Shown piece after piece: positions 9,527 to 18,151 of a stretch of DNA of 64,000 bases. Position 1 is the first letter of the stretch, and the number at the start of each line of letters is the position of its first letter. The notes under the pieces are model-generated. The model was not told the origin of the DNA. It did not search any database and saw only the letters and a program-made list of their open reading frames with translations. Source of the DNA: CAVVUF01 sp963751425 (GTDB lineage: Bacteria; Chloroflexota; Anaerolineae; Anaerolineales; UBA4823); assembly GCA_963751425.1 (NCBI GenBank), contig CAVVUF010000001.1, forward strand, positions 1,798,001-1,862,000. Reading direction: 5' to 3'. The position numbers were made by a program, and so were the translations under genes.

Positions 9527-10378
9527 ATGCAAGAAATTACCCGAGGCATTTATTATGAAACGGTTTACTCAGGGGTGACCCTGGGAGCCATCCTGCTCCC
9601 TCAGGGGACGGTGATGATTGACGCGCCCTTGCGTGCAGAAGATGGGCGTGCCTGGCGGTCAGCATTGAACTACCTGGGTGGGAACTCCAACCGCTTGCTG
9701 ATCAACCTGGACGCGCATCCTGACCGGACCCTGGGATCGCGTGTGATGGACTGCACGATCGTTGCCCACCAAAAGACGGCCCAAGTTTTTCGCGGCCGGC
9801 CCTCGGTCTTCAAGGGTCAGAATGCGGAGAGCGGCTCGGAATGGGAGACTTACGATGAGGCGGTGGGCACGCGCTGGGCGCTGCCTGACCTGACCTTCAC
9901 CCATGAGCTCAACTTGTATTGGGGGCCCCCGGACCTGGTGCTTGAGCACCACCCTGGGCCTACCCCGGGAGCGATCTGGGTCAGCATCCCAGCAGCCAAA
10001 GTGGTGTTTGTCGGCGATGCCGTCCTGGCGGAACAGCCGCCCTTCCTGACGAATGCCGATATCCCCGCCTGGTTGGAGGCGCTGGATTTCCTGTTGGTGA
10101 ACTACGCTGATTACACCCTGGTGGGCGGGCGGGACGGCCTGGTTTCCAGAGAGATCGTTGAAACGCTCAAGACCAACCTCTCCCATATCCTGGACGTCCT
10201 GGAACAGGCAGCCAAAGCGGATATTTCGCCGGAAGCCACCGAGAACCTGATCCCAGCCTTGCTCTCGAACCTGAAAGTCCCCCCTCAAATTGAGGATCAA
10301 TATGCGCAGCGCCTGCGGCATGGCCTGGCACAGTATTATGCCCGCCATTACCGGGCGATAGAAATCCCGAACGAATAA
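9527..10378 (+). CDS. metallo-beta-lactamase-fold protein with atypical metal motif
   Basis: The 283-residue protein has the MBL arrangement: a first strand pair 'GIYYETVYSGVTLGAILL', a loop at the HxHxDH position, then HHPGPTPGAIWV (third His region) and FVGDAV (Asp ligand). The usual first motif THxHxDH is replaced by INLDAHPDRTLG, so only one His and one Asp of the motif remain. A C-terminal helical region follows residue 200. Starts: ATG 9527 has AAAAGGAAG upstream. The enzyme may bind one metal or have lost activity; no substrate can be named. Confidence 0.7.
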   Translation: MQEITRGIYYETVYSGVTLGAILLPQGTVMIDAPLRAEDGRAWRSALNYLGGNSNRLLINLDAHPDRTLGSRVMDCTIVAHQKTAQVFRGRPSVFKGQNAESGSEWETYDEAVGTRWALPDLTFTHELNLYWGPPDLVLEHHPGPTPGAIWVSIPAAKVVFVGDAVLAEQPPFLTNADIPAWLEALDFLLVNYADYTLVGGRDGLVSREIVETLKTNLSHILDVLEQAAKADISPEATENLIPALLSNLKVPPQIEDQYAQRLRHGLAQYYARHYRAIEIPNE

Positions 10379-10390
10379 CCCAAGAGAATA

Positions 10391-11455
10391 ATGTCAAAAT
10401 CTCCCTATTTGCCGATCCTTTCCCTGACACACGGTGAGACCCTCGAGTCGATCCATTACGGCGCCATCGCCGTTGTCAACCCGCAGAACGCACTGGTGGC
10501 TTCTTACGGCGACCCTGAAGCGGTCACTTTCTTGCGTTCTTCAGCAAAACCCTTCCAGGCCATGCCCTTCGTGATGCACGGTGGGGTCGAACATTACCAC
10601 CTGACCCAAGAAGAATTGGCGCTCATCTGTGCTTCCCATTCGGGCACCGATGAGCACGTAGCAGTCGCCAGGTCCATCCAGGCCAAAACGGGTGCCCAAG
10701 AGAGCGACCTGCTGTGCGGCACGCACGCCCTTTCCCATAAGCCCACGGTTGAAGCCATGCGCCAAAGAGGCGAAGAGCTCACCTCCAACCGGCATAACTG
10801 TTCTGGCAAACACACCGGCATGGTTTCTTTCGCCAAAATGCTTGGGCTGCCCTACCACCTGGAAGATCATGCATACATCGCCATGGATCACCCAATTCAA
10901 AAAGAAATTTTGCAGAACTTTGCTGAAATGTGCAGCCTGCCCGTTGAGCAGGTCGGGCTGGGCATCGACGGTTGTTCTGCACCTAACTTTGCTGTTCCCC
11001 TGCGCAATGCCGCCCTGGCTTTTGCGCGGCTGAGCGACCCCAGCGCGCTGGATGAGCGTAAAGCCACCGCCTGCCGCAAGATTTTTGCAGCCATGACCGC
11101 TTACCCCAACATGGTCGGAGGACCCGACAGCTTCGATACTCACCTGATGCAAGCTACACACGGTAAGATCGTTTGCAAAGGCGGCGCTGAAGGTTACCAG
11201 GCCATGGGCGTAGCTCCTGGCGCGGCTGGACCTGGCTCCCCCGCTCTGGGGGTCACCTTCAAAATATCGGATGGCGACTACCGGGGCAGCACCCGCCCGG
11301 CTGTGGCCCTCTCCATCCTCATACAGCTTGGTGTGATTACCGAGGCCGAGCTGGATGCCCTGAAATCCTATGGGCCAACCTTCAAAATCTATAACTGGCG
11401 CAAGCTCCTGGTAGGCAAAGCTGAGCCTTCCTTCAGCCTGAGCAAGCCCGCCTGA
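10391..11455 (+). CDS. L-asparaginase II family protein
   Basis: The 354-residue sequence belongs to the asparaginase II family (thermolabile/Rhizobium-type L-asparaginase), distinct from the AnsA/AnsB fold. Diagnostic blocks are RSSAKPFQAMP (about residue 48), CASHSGTDEH, NCSGKHTGM (about 140), DGCSAPNFAVPL (about 195) and PNMVGG. It should hydrolyse L-asparagine to aspartate and ammonia in the cytoplasm, since no signal peptide is seen. The gene starts 12 bases after the MBL gene, and endonuclease III follows 25 bases later, so these genes may be cotranscribed. Aspartate produced could feed the aspartase/fumarase gene at 19320-20771, which is inference. Confidence 0.9.
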   Translation: MSKSPYLPILSLTHGETLESIHYGAIAVVNPQNALVASYGDPEAVTFLRSSAKPFQAMPFVMHGGVEHYHLTQEELALICASHSGTDEHVAVARSIQAKTGAQESDLLCGTHALSHKPTVEAMRQRGEELTSNRHNCSGKHTGMVSFAKMLGLPYHLEDHAYIAMDHPIQKEILQNFAEMCSLPVEQVGLGIDGCSAPNFAVPLRNAALAFARLSDPSALDERKATACRKIFAAMTAYPNMVGGPDSFDTHLMQATHGKIVCKGGAEGYQAMGVAPGAAGPGSPALGVTFKISDGDYRGSTRPAVALSILIQLGVITEAELDALKSYGPTFKIYNWRKLLVGKAEPSFSLSKPA

Positions 11456-11480
11456 GATATTTTCAACAGGCAAGCACTTT

Positions 11481-12155
11481 ATGGACCAACACTCCCTGGC
11501 AGGCCTGGTGCAGCAGAGGCTGATCGAATTTTACGGTGAGCCAACCTGGCGCAATCCCCTGCCACCATTGGACGAGCTGGTATCTACCATCCTATCGCAG
11601 AATACCAATGACATCAACCGGGACCGGGCGTACCAGGCGCTGCGCGGGCGCTTTCCCACCTGGGAAGCAGTGCGCGATGCCGAAACTGGAGAGGTGATCG
11701 AAGCCATCCGGTCGGCAGGATTGGCCAACCAAAAAGGCCCGCGCATCCAGCAGGTGCTGCGGGAGATCACGGCCGAAAGAGGAGCGCTTGACCTGGATTT
11801 CTTAGGCAATTTACCACCAGAACAAGCCAGGGCATGGCTGGAAAAATTCAGGGGGGTTGGGCCGAAAACCGCGGCGATCGTTTTGCTTTTCTCACTCGGT
11901 AAGCCTGCCTTCCCGGTTGATACCCATATCTACCGTGTCACGGGTCGCCTGGGGCTGCGTCCAGAGAAAATGACTGTAGAACAGGCGCACCCATACCTGG
12001 AAGGCTTGTTCCCGGTTAAATCATATTATGCCGCTCACTTGAATATCATCCGCCTGGGAAGAGAAATTTGCCAGGCGCGTAAGCCAAACTGCACTGACTG
12101 CCCACTCTACGATCTCTGTGGGTATGTTCAAGGTCAGGCCCAAGCTGATCAATAG
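11481..12155 (+). CDS. nth: endonuclease III-like DNA glycosylase
   Basis: This 224-residue HhH-GPD superfamily protein is a base-excision repair glycosylase/AP lyase for oxidised pyrimidines. Visible features are the helix-hairpin-helix FRGVGPKTAAIV (with the catalytic Lys), and the catalytic Asp in FPVDTHIYRV. The C-terminal [4Fe-4S] loop has spacing C-x6-C-x2-C-x5-C (CQARKPNC..C....C). Length is normal for Nth. The early region has the STILSQNTND block. Divergence from E. coli Nth is moderate, so specificity is family-level. Confidence 0.92.
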   Translation: MDQHSLAGLVQQRLIEFYGEPTWRNPLPPLDELVSTILSQNTNDINRDRAYQALRGRFPTWEAVRDAETGEVIEAIRSAGLANQKGPRIQQVLREITAERGALDLDFLGNLPPEQARAWLEKFRGVGPKTAAIVLLFSLGKPAFPVDTHIYRVTGRLGLRPEKMTVEQAHPYLEGLFPVKSYYAAHLNIIRLGREICQARKPNCTDCPLYDLCGYVQGQAQADQ

Positions 12156-12188
12156 CCAGCGGCTCCAGGGTTAGAAAAGGGAAACCCG

Positions 12189-13082
12189 ATGATGAAAGAA
12201 ACTTTGCTCTCACAATTCGAATCCTTGCAGGAGAAGCTTGAAAACCTGGAAGCTGCCAGTCCTACCGAAGAGACCCGTCTGTGCGCTCGAGAAGCGCTTC
12301 AGGTCGCCGAAAGCCTGCGGCAGGATTGCGAGATAGGGCTGGACGAGCTGGCTGAGCACATCCAAGAAGCCCAGCAAGCCAAGCATAAATTCACCTCACA
12401 CGTCACGCACGAGCTGCGCCTGCCGCTCACTTCGATCCGCGGCTATACAGACCTGCTGCGGCAGGGGATCACCGGCCCGCTGACCGAGCAGCAGCTCAAT
12501 TTCTTGAACGTGATCAAGAATAATGTAGAGCGCATGTCCGCGCTGATCTCCGATCTTTCAGATGTCAACTATCTCGAATCGGGGCGCATGAAGCTGAACC
12601 AGAAGCTGATCTTCTTAGATGAGTATTTAGAGGAAGCCTTGAACAGCTTCAAGAGCAAACTGGCAGAAAAAGAGCAGACCCTGGAAGTGAATATCCCCGA
12701 ACAATCCCGTCCGGTATATGCTGACCCCAACCGGTTGGTTCAGATCGTTTCGGCTCTGGTCAGCAACGCTCACAAATACACCCCGCAGGGCGGAAAGATC
12801 ACCCTGCGTGCTTTGGAAGCCAGCGATAAGGTCAAGGTAGAAATTTCCGATACCGGCATTGGCATTTCTCCAGCAGACCAGGAGCAGATATTCACCCAAT
12901 TTTTCCGTTCTGAACACGAGTTTGTGCGCGAACATCCCGGTTGGGGCCTGGCCCTCCATCTGGCGAAGAAGCTGGTGGAAGCCATGGGTGGTGAGATGGG
13001 GTTTGAGAGCGCTTTGAACCAGGGCAGCACTTTCTGGTTTACGCTGCCCACCCAACCTCCCTCTGGTACTCCAGCACTCTAA
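12189..13082 (+). CDS. soluble histidine kinase without a sensor domain
   Basis: The 297-residue protein has a short coiled-coil N-terminus (about 1-65), then HisKA with His74 in VTHELRLPLTSIRGY, and an HATPase domain from about 165. Motifs are N box LVSNAHKYTP and G1 DTGIGIS; the G2 box is altered (HPGWGLALHLA in place of GTGLGLAI). No membrane or sensory domain is present, so input may come through a partner protein. The start ATG at 12189 has AAAAGGGAAA upstream; a second ATG follows directly. It is the last gene before a strong hairpin terminator and converges with the next kinase gene. Confidence 0.9.
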   Translation: MMKETLLSQFESLQEKLENLEAASPTEETRLCAREALQVAESLRQDCEIGLDELAEHIQEAQQAKHKFTSHVTHELRLPLTSIRGYTDLLRQGITGPLTEQQLNFLNVIKNNVERMSALISDLSDVNYLESGRMKLNQKLIFLDEYLEEALNSFKSKLAEKEQTLEVNIPEQSRPVYADPNRLVQIVSALVSNAHKYTPQGGKITLRALEASDKVKVEISDTGIGISPADQEQIFTQFFRSEHEFVREHPGWGLALHLAKKLVEAMGGEMGFESALNQGSTFWFTLPTQPPSGTPAL

Positions 13083-13220
13083 GCAGGCTGTGAGGAGTAA
13101 AGTCACAAGTGAATTGTGATCTTTGACAATGACAAAAAGAGGCAAGAACAGGTAAGATACTTAAGAAGATGGCAAAAGGTTAATCCTTAAAGCTCATCGC
13201 TGTTTCCTCCTTTGGCAAAA

Positions 13221-13265
13221 GCCTCCGCTGGGATCTCTCACCACCCCCCAGCGGAGGCGATTTTT
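13221..13265 (+). terminator. strong intrinsic terminator between convergent kinase genes
   Basis: A 12-bp perfect GC-rich stem (GCCTCCGCTGGG / CCCAGCGGAGGC) with a 14-base loop is followed by TTTTT. On the other strand the stem is followed by TTTTGCC, so it may work in both directions. It lies 138 bases after the upstream kinase stop and 68 bases before the end of the convergent gene. Confidence 0.8.
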
Positions 13266-13332
13266 AAGCCAAAATAAGCGCGCAGAAACATAAGGGCGAA
13301 AACCTAACCCTTGAGAGATCGAATTATCGTGC

Positions 13333-15255
13333 CTAAAGGCTCTGATCCGCCATGGGCAGTACAACGGTGAAAGTAGTACCGCGCTCCGCGGTCGATTCCA
13401 CCCAAATACGCCCCTGGTGATTTTCCACAATCGATTTAACAATCGCCAGTCCTAAGCCTGTGCCGGGGATATCAAAAGGCACATTGCTGGCGCGATAGAA
13501 CTTATCAAAAATATAGGGCTGGTCAGCTGCCGGGATACCCGGGCCATTATCCGTGACCTGGAATACAAGCTGGTCGTCTTCCGTCACCAACCGGATGATA
13601 ATTTTGCCCTTCTGGGGAGTATATTTAATCGCATTACCGATCAGGTTAGCACACATTTGCCGCAGGCGCACCGGGTTGCCCAGTACCGGGGGCAGCTTTT
13701 CAGGCACTTCCATGATCAGCTCTTGCTCTTTTTCCACCACCCGGCTGTGCAGGCCCTCAACCGAGTAGTTCAGTAAAGTAGCAAAGGGCACAATTTCTTT
13801 GCGAGCGTCGAACCCCGCTTCGATACGACCCAGGTCCAACAAATCGTTGATCAGCGAAGTAATGTTGTTAACGCTAAATTGCACTCGATGGATAAACTCT
13901 CGCTGCTGGTCGGTAACCGGGCCAGCACGCTCCATTAATTCTACATAGCCAAGAATAGCAGTCAAAGGAGAGCGTAAATCGTGCGAGACCGTGCTCACAA
14001 AATCGCTCTTGATGCGATCCAGCTCTTTCAGATGCGTGATGTCTTGCATGGTTATGACCAGGCCAACTTCAGGGATTGGGGTAACCTGGGCATTGAATAC
14101 TCGACCATCTTCCAGACCAATCTCACAATGTGAAGATTGAGCTTGCTTCGAGTCAAAAACCTCTAACAAATCTGGATGAATAAAAATGTCACGCACCGGT
14201 TTTCCCGGTAGATTATCGGATTCCAGGTGGAAGGCTGTCCGGATGGTATGGTTCGCCAGAAGGAGGCGTCCCTCGGGGTCGACAACAATAACGCCATCTT
14301 CGACGCGGGTTAAGATCGTCTCCAGCTTGCTGCGTTCCAAATCAATGCGCCCGTATGCGCGCGCATTTTCGATGGCAATCGCTGCGTAATCAGCCAGGGC
14401 AGAAAGTATATCCATGTGCTCTTCCAAGAAGGGATGGCCGCTCTGGCGGTTATCGACCCCCAGAACGCCAATCACCCGGCCATGCACCTGAAGTGGAAAG
14501 TAGAGCAAGGTATGCACAAGGTAGGCCGTCTTGATCTTCTGTGGTGTCGATTCGTTGATTGCAATCGGTTTACCAGTGCGCATCACCTGTCCGGGCAAGG
14601 TATCGTGGATTGGAAGGCGGAATTTACGCACAAAGTCATCTTGAAAATTGCGTGCAGCACGCATGTACAATTCCCCGCTGGCTTCATCCAGCAGGAGCAA
14701 ACTTCCCTCCTCCGCGCCCGTCAACTCCACAGCCGCGTCGACAACCGTGGTCAGGATGCCATCCAGATCGAGTTGGCTGGTCACCGACCTGCCTACCCGC
14801 TGTAATGCTTCCATGCTGCTCAAACGTTTTTGAAGGATTTTTGTACTCCGCCGCGCTTCCAAGGAAGACCATTCGACGAGCTTACGCTTCTTATCCAGGC
14901 TATTTTGCACGCACCGGATGACATCCCCAGAATGCAGAGGCGGCAGCAGGCAATCGGTAAAACCAGCCCGCATTGCACGCTGTAAAACCTGGGAGGAATT
15001 TTGGTTTGCCAGGAAGATCATGGGGAGAGATGGAAATCGCTCTAATAATTTCGCTCCATAATCAATCCCATCACTCTCCGAAAATTTTTCACCCAAGATC
15101 ACCAGGTCAGGAGGGGTATTTTTGAACAATAACTCGGCAGCTTCACGTTCCAGGACGATGGTCACTTCATAACCTGCTGGATGCAACGCCCCACGCTCTA
15201 GCATCGTGCCGACGTTCGGATCAGATAGTAGTAGCAGGATATTTTCAGTAGCCAT
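13333..15255 (-). CDS. hybrid sensor kinase: degenerate receiver-GAF-PAS-histidine kinase
   Basis: I choose ATG 15255 (MATENILLLL) because this is where receiver-domain homology begins; an in-frame extension to 15339 would overlap the upstream gene. The 640-residue protein has an N-terminal receiver-like domain (about 1-120), GAF (about 160-300), PAS (about 305-410), HisKA with His425 in SHDLRSP, and HATPase (N box NLIGNAIKYTP, G1 DNGPGIP, G2 GTGLGLAIV). The kinase core is complete. In the receiver, the phospho-Asp position reads DLVILGEKF, with Gly in place of Asp, so it cannot be phosphorylated in the usual way. It lies 17 bases after a second degenerate receiver/kinase gene, probably one operon. 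Confidence 0.88.
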   Translation of the reverse strand: MATENILLLLSDPNVGTMLERGALHPAGYEVTIVLEREAAELLFKNTPPDLVILGEKFSESDGIDYGAKLLERFPSLPMIFLANQNSSQVLQRAMRAGFTDCLLPPLHSGDVIRCVQNSLDKKRKLVEWSSLEARRSTKILQKRLSSMEALQRVGRSVTSQLDLDGILTTVVDAAVELTGAEEGSLLLLDEASGELYMRAARNFQDDFVRKFRLPIHDTLPGQVMRTGKPIAINESTPQKIKTAYLVHTLLYFPLQVHGRVIGVLGVDNRQSGHPFLEEHMDILSALADYAAIAIENARAYGRIDLERSKLETILTRVEDGVIVVDPEGRLLLANHTIRTAFHLESDNLPGKPVRDIFIHPDLLEVFDSKQAQSSHCEIGLEDGRVFNAQVTPIPEVGLVITMQDITHLKELDRIKSDFVSTVSHDLRSPLTAILGYVELMERAGPVTDQQREFIHRVQFSVNNITSLINDLLDLGRIEAGFDARKEIVPFATLLNYSVEGLHSRVVEKEQELIMEVPEKLPPVLGNPVRLRQMCANLIGNAIKYTPQKGKIIIRLVTEDDQLVFQVTDNGPGIPAADQPYIFDKFYRASNVPFDIPGTGLGLAIVKSIVENHQGRIWVESTAERGTTFTVVLPMADQSL

Positions 15256-15272
15256 GGTTTTTTGAACCGGTC

Positions 15273-16934
15273 TTACCCCCGTGCCAGTGGGAGTGTGATG
15301 TGATAGGCAGCCCCTTCTCCCGGCTTGCCAGAAGCCCAAGTCTTTCCAGCATAGGTGCTGATGATCTCTTTGGTCAAGGGAAGGCTGATTCCCAGGCCAG
15401 CATAACGGAACGAGGTCACAGCAGGTTGGAAATTCTTGTCAAACAAATGAGGTAGCTGTTTCTCATCGACCAATGCTTCTTTATCGACCAATTGAATATG
15501 CAACAGTCCATCTGAAGTGGTTTCCATCTGGAGAGTACGCTGCCCAGACGGCGAGCCGTAGCGCAGGGAATGTACTAACAATCCTTCGATCGCTCGCGTG
15601 ACAAAGTATGGGCTTACCAGGATCTGAATGGGTTCGGGGGGGAGTGCGAGGTTAATGAGAATCCCGTAATGTTGTGCTAAGGGCAGGAAGCGATTCACTG
15701 CCTGGCGCACAAACTCGTTCAGGTTTGTGGTCACCCGGCTATGGTTTTCAGCGGCTTGTTGGATTTCATTCACCGCCTCGCTGAGGCTAATCATGCTCTG
15801 CAGCCGGTCTTTTATCACCACCAGGGCATTCGCCTGTTCGGCTGCCAGGCTGCTAGAAGATTTTCCGGAAAGAAGATCCAGGTTGCCCTTCATGATCAGG
15901 AGTGGGTCGTTCATCTCCTCGCTCACCTGGCGAAGGAATTCCTGAGAAACCTGCTCTCCAAGCTGGGCGGTCTCAGTAGCCAGCTGAAAGGTGTGCACTC
16001 GCTCTTCTAAGGCTTTGAACAGGCGCGCGTTGACCAAGGAGATGGAGGCATAATCTGCAACCGCCTCTAAGAGGGCCTGGCTGTTCGCATTAAAAGCGAT
16101 TGGCTTTTTGCGTACAACCACCAACAAGCCCATCACCTCCTTTTTAACTTTCATCGGCACGACCAGGGCAGATTGTCCCAATTGCGCAACTTTGAAACGT
16201 TTGAGTGGATCGCCATGAATGGAGAGGGACTCCCCCGACAATGCCACCAAAGAGCTGATACCATCATCCCAAGGCTGGTTTAACCTTGAAACCAGGCTGC
16301 TAGGCAGGTTCTGGTGCGCGCTTAGCAAATAAGCTTTACTGCGATCATCTTTCAGCAGCAGCCAGCCTAAATTAGCCTCGGTGATGTAAACTGCCCCCTC
16401 AACAATCTTATCAAATAGAACTCTCTGATCGGTGATCGAAATAACCGCTTTCCCAATCGAAAATATCGTGGTCAGCTCTCGGACACGCCGCTGCAATTCC
16501 TGGTTCGTCTGGTTCAATTGGCGCGATAACTGTTCTCGTTCGCGGCGCGACCGAGTCTGTATAAGAACTCTTTCAACAGCCGACACCACTTCCGCCTCGC
16601 GCATCGGTGTATTGATAAAATCGGCAGCTCCCAAGCGAAACGCCTGGATCACATCGCTTTCCATCCCTTTTTCAGCCAGGACAATAATCGGCACATCGAT
16701 ACCCTGGGCGGATAAACCCACCAGCATATCTTTTCCGCTCAACCCTGGCAGGTTAAGATTGGCAATAATAACATCGGGGACAAAGCGAGCGGCTTCTTGA
16801 AGTGCAAGCGCTGCAGACCCTACCAGCTGAACTTGGTAACCTAAAGGCGCTAAAGTTTGCCGTACAATCAGGTCGCTGACCTCCAGGTCACTTTCAACAA
16901 CCATGATTCGCTCTTTGGGGGTATTCATAAGCAC
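15273..16934 (-). CDS. receiver-GAF protein with degenerate histidine kinase core
   Basis: The 553-residue protein follows the order receiver-like (about 1-125), coiled coil, GAF (about 155-320), HisKA-like and HATPase-like. Key residues are missing throughout. The receiver has IIANLNLPG with Asn at the phospho-Asp site. The H box reads SEEMNDPLLIM with Glu for His. The N box reads GLLVHSLRYG without Asn. The G1 DxGxG is absent (VDKEALVDE). It therefore looks like a non-catalytic pseudokinase that could act as a scaffold or modulator of the intact kinase encoded just downstream. Start may be ATG 16934 or ATG 16928. Confidence 0.8.
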   Translation of the reverse strand: MLMNTPKERIMVVESDLEVSDLIVRQTLAPLGYQVQLVGSAALALQEAARFVPDVIIANLNLPGLSGKDMLVGLSAQGIDVPIIVLAEKGMESDVIQAFRLGAADFINTPMREAEVVSAVERVLIQTRSRREREQLSRQLNQTNQELQRRVRELTTIFSIGKAVISITDQRVLFDKIVEGAVYITEANLGWLLLKDDRSKAYLLSAHQNLPSSLVSRLNQPWDDGISSLVALSGESLSIHGDPLKRFKVAQLGQSALVVPMKVKKEVMGLLVVVRKKPIAFNANSQALLEAVADYASISLVNARLFKALEERVHTFQLATETAQLGEQVSQEFLRQVSEEMNDPLLIMKGNLDLLSGKSSSSLAAEQANALVVIKDRLQSMISLSEAVNEIQQAAENHSRVTTNLNEFVRQAVNRFLPLAQHYGILINLALPPEPIQILVSPYFVTRAIEGLLVHSLRYGSPSGQRTLQMETTSDGLLHIQLVDKEALVDEKQLPHLFDKNFQPAVTSFRYAGLGISLPLTKEIISTYAGKTWASGKPGEGAAYHITLPLARG

Positions 16935-17076
16935 TTAATCATAGCACGGTTATCAAAAAAACGGGAGACATAACCTTGCACTTTTGAACCGCCCACAAAA
17001 AAGATCATAACCACCATTTTCTTAAGGGAATAGATAAGTAAACTATAAGAATTATATAAATATACTCCTAAGAGAC

Positions 17077-17106
17077 TTGACTCTGACCTATAGACGCGCA
17101 TAGAAT
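17077..17106 (+). promoter_or_regulatory. sigma70-type promoter for the cbpA-like gene
   Basis: TTGACT (17077-17082) and TAGAAT (17101-17106) are separated by 18 bases. This is close to consensus and lies about 50 bases before the preferred start codon in an AT-rich divergent intergenic region. Confidence 0.6.
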
Positions 17107-17158
17107 AATAGTATAGCAGTTTGACAATACAATACGAATGGCGGCACGGACCGAGTTT

Positions 17159-18091
17159 ATGGAATATAAGGATTATTATAAAATCTTAGGCGTTGACCGC
17201 AGCGCAAACGAGAATGAAATTAGACGTGCTTATCGAAAACTGGCACTTAAATATCATCCTGACCGAAACCCAAATGACTCTTCAGCAGAGGAAAAATTTA
17301 AAGAGATTAATGAAGCCAATCAAGTCTTAAGTGATCCTCAAAAACGCGCCCGGTATGACCAGCTTGGAAAATCCTATACCCAATGGCAGGCGCGTGGCGC
17401 CCCAACAGGTGGTTTTAATTGGGAAGATTGGGCAAATGTCAGAACTGGAGGGGGGACCAGGGTTGACATGGGAGACCTGGAGGATATGCTCGGGGGTCAA
17501 TTTTCGGAATTCTTCCGGAACATTTTCGGAGGCATGTATAACACGGGTCCCAGAACACAAAGCCAGAGAACACGCTCTTCCCAGGTAAGAAGACCCGAAT
17601 ACCAGCAAAAAGTGACCATCAGCCTGCCCGAGGCATTTCAGGGTGCAACCCGCCGGTTGGAAATCCAAGACCGTAAGCTCGAAGTGAAAATTCCGCCAGG
17701 TGCGCACACCGGAACTAAAGTGCGTGTTCCTGGAGCGATCGCCACACAGACAAGCGAAAGAGATGATCTCTACCTGGTGCTAGAAGTGGCAGAGGATGCG
17801 CGTTTCGAACGAAAAGGCGATAACTTACACACCACCGCCGCACTCGATCTATATACTGCCATATTGGGGGGAGAGATCACCATAACCACTTTGTCAGGAA
17901 AAATTATGCTAACAATTCCACCCGGTACTCAGCATGACCAGGTTTTTCGAGTATCTGGGCGAGGTATGCCCCACATGAAAGACCCGCAAACACATGGTGA
18001 CCTGTTTGTAAAAGTGAAAATCCAGATCCCCAAGCGTCTCACCCAGCAGCAAAAGCAATTATTCGAACAACTGGCCCGCATGCAGAATTAA
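17159..18091 (+). CDS. CbpA-like DnaJ-family co-chaperone
   Basis: The J domain occupies the first 70 residues (DYYKILGVD..., the HPD motif in KYHPDRNP). A Gly/Phe-containing region follows, then two C-terminal substrate-binding domains with the DLYLVLEV and GGEITITTLSGKIML blocks. There is no Cys-rich zinc finger, so it is of the DjlA/CbpA class rather than DnaJ. It should stimulate DnaK ATPase activity. I prefer ATG 17159 (MEYKDYYK), the canonical family start; an in-frame ATG at 17138 adds seven residues. No dnaK gene is visible here. Confidence 0.88.
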   Translation: MEYKDYYKILGVDRSANENEIRRAYRKLALKYHPDRNPNDSSAEEKFKEINEANQVLSDPQKRARYDQLGKSYTQWQARGAPTGGFNWEDWANVRTGGGTRVDMGDLEDMLGGQFSEFFRNIFGGMYNTGPRTQSQRTRSSQVRRPEYQQKVTISLPEAFQGATRRLEIQDRKLEVKIPPGAHTGTKVRVPGAIATQTSERDDLYLVLEVAEDARFERKGDNLHTTAALDLYTAILGGEITITTLSGKIMLTIPPGTQHDQVFRVSGRGMPHMKDPQTHGDLFVKVKIQIPKRLTQQQKQLFEQLARMQN

Positions 18092-18151
18092 TCCGCTCGG
18101 GTGTATGTTTCATCAATAAAAGTCCAATGCTAGTTCAGAGAGGAGTGTTAT

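Noticed and set aside
10541..11473. Minus-strand ORF of 310 codons opposite asparaginase
   Set aside because: Mirror frame of a conserved enzyme; no domain.
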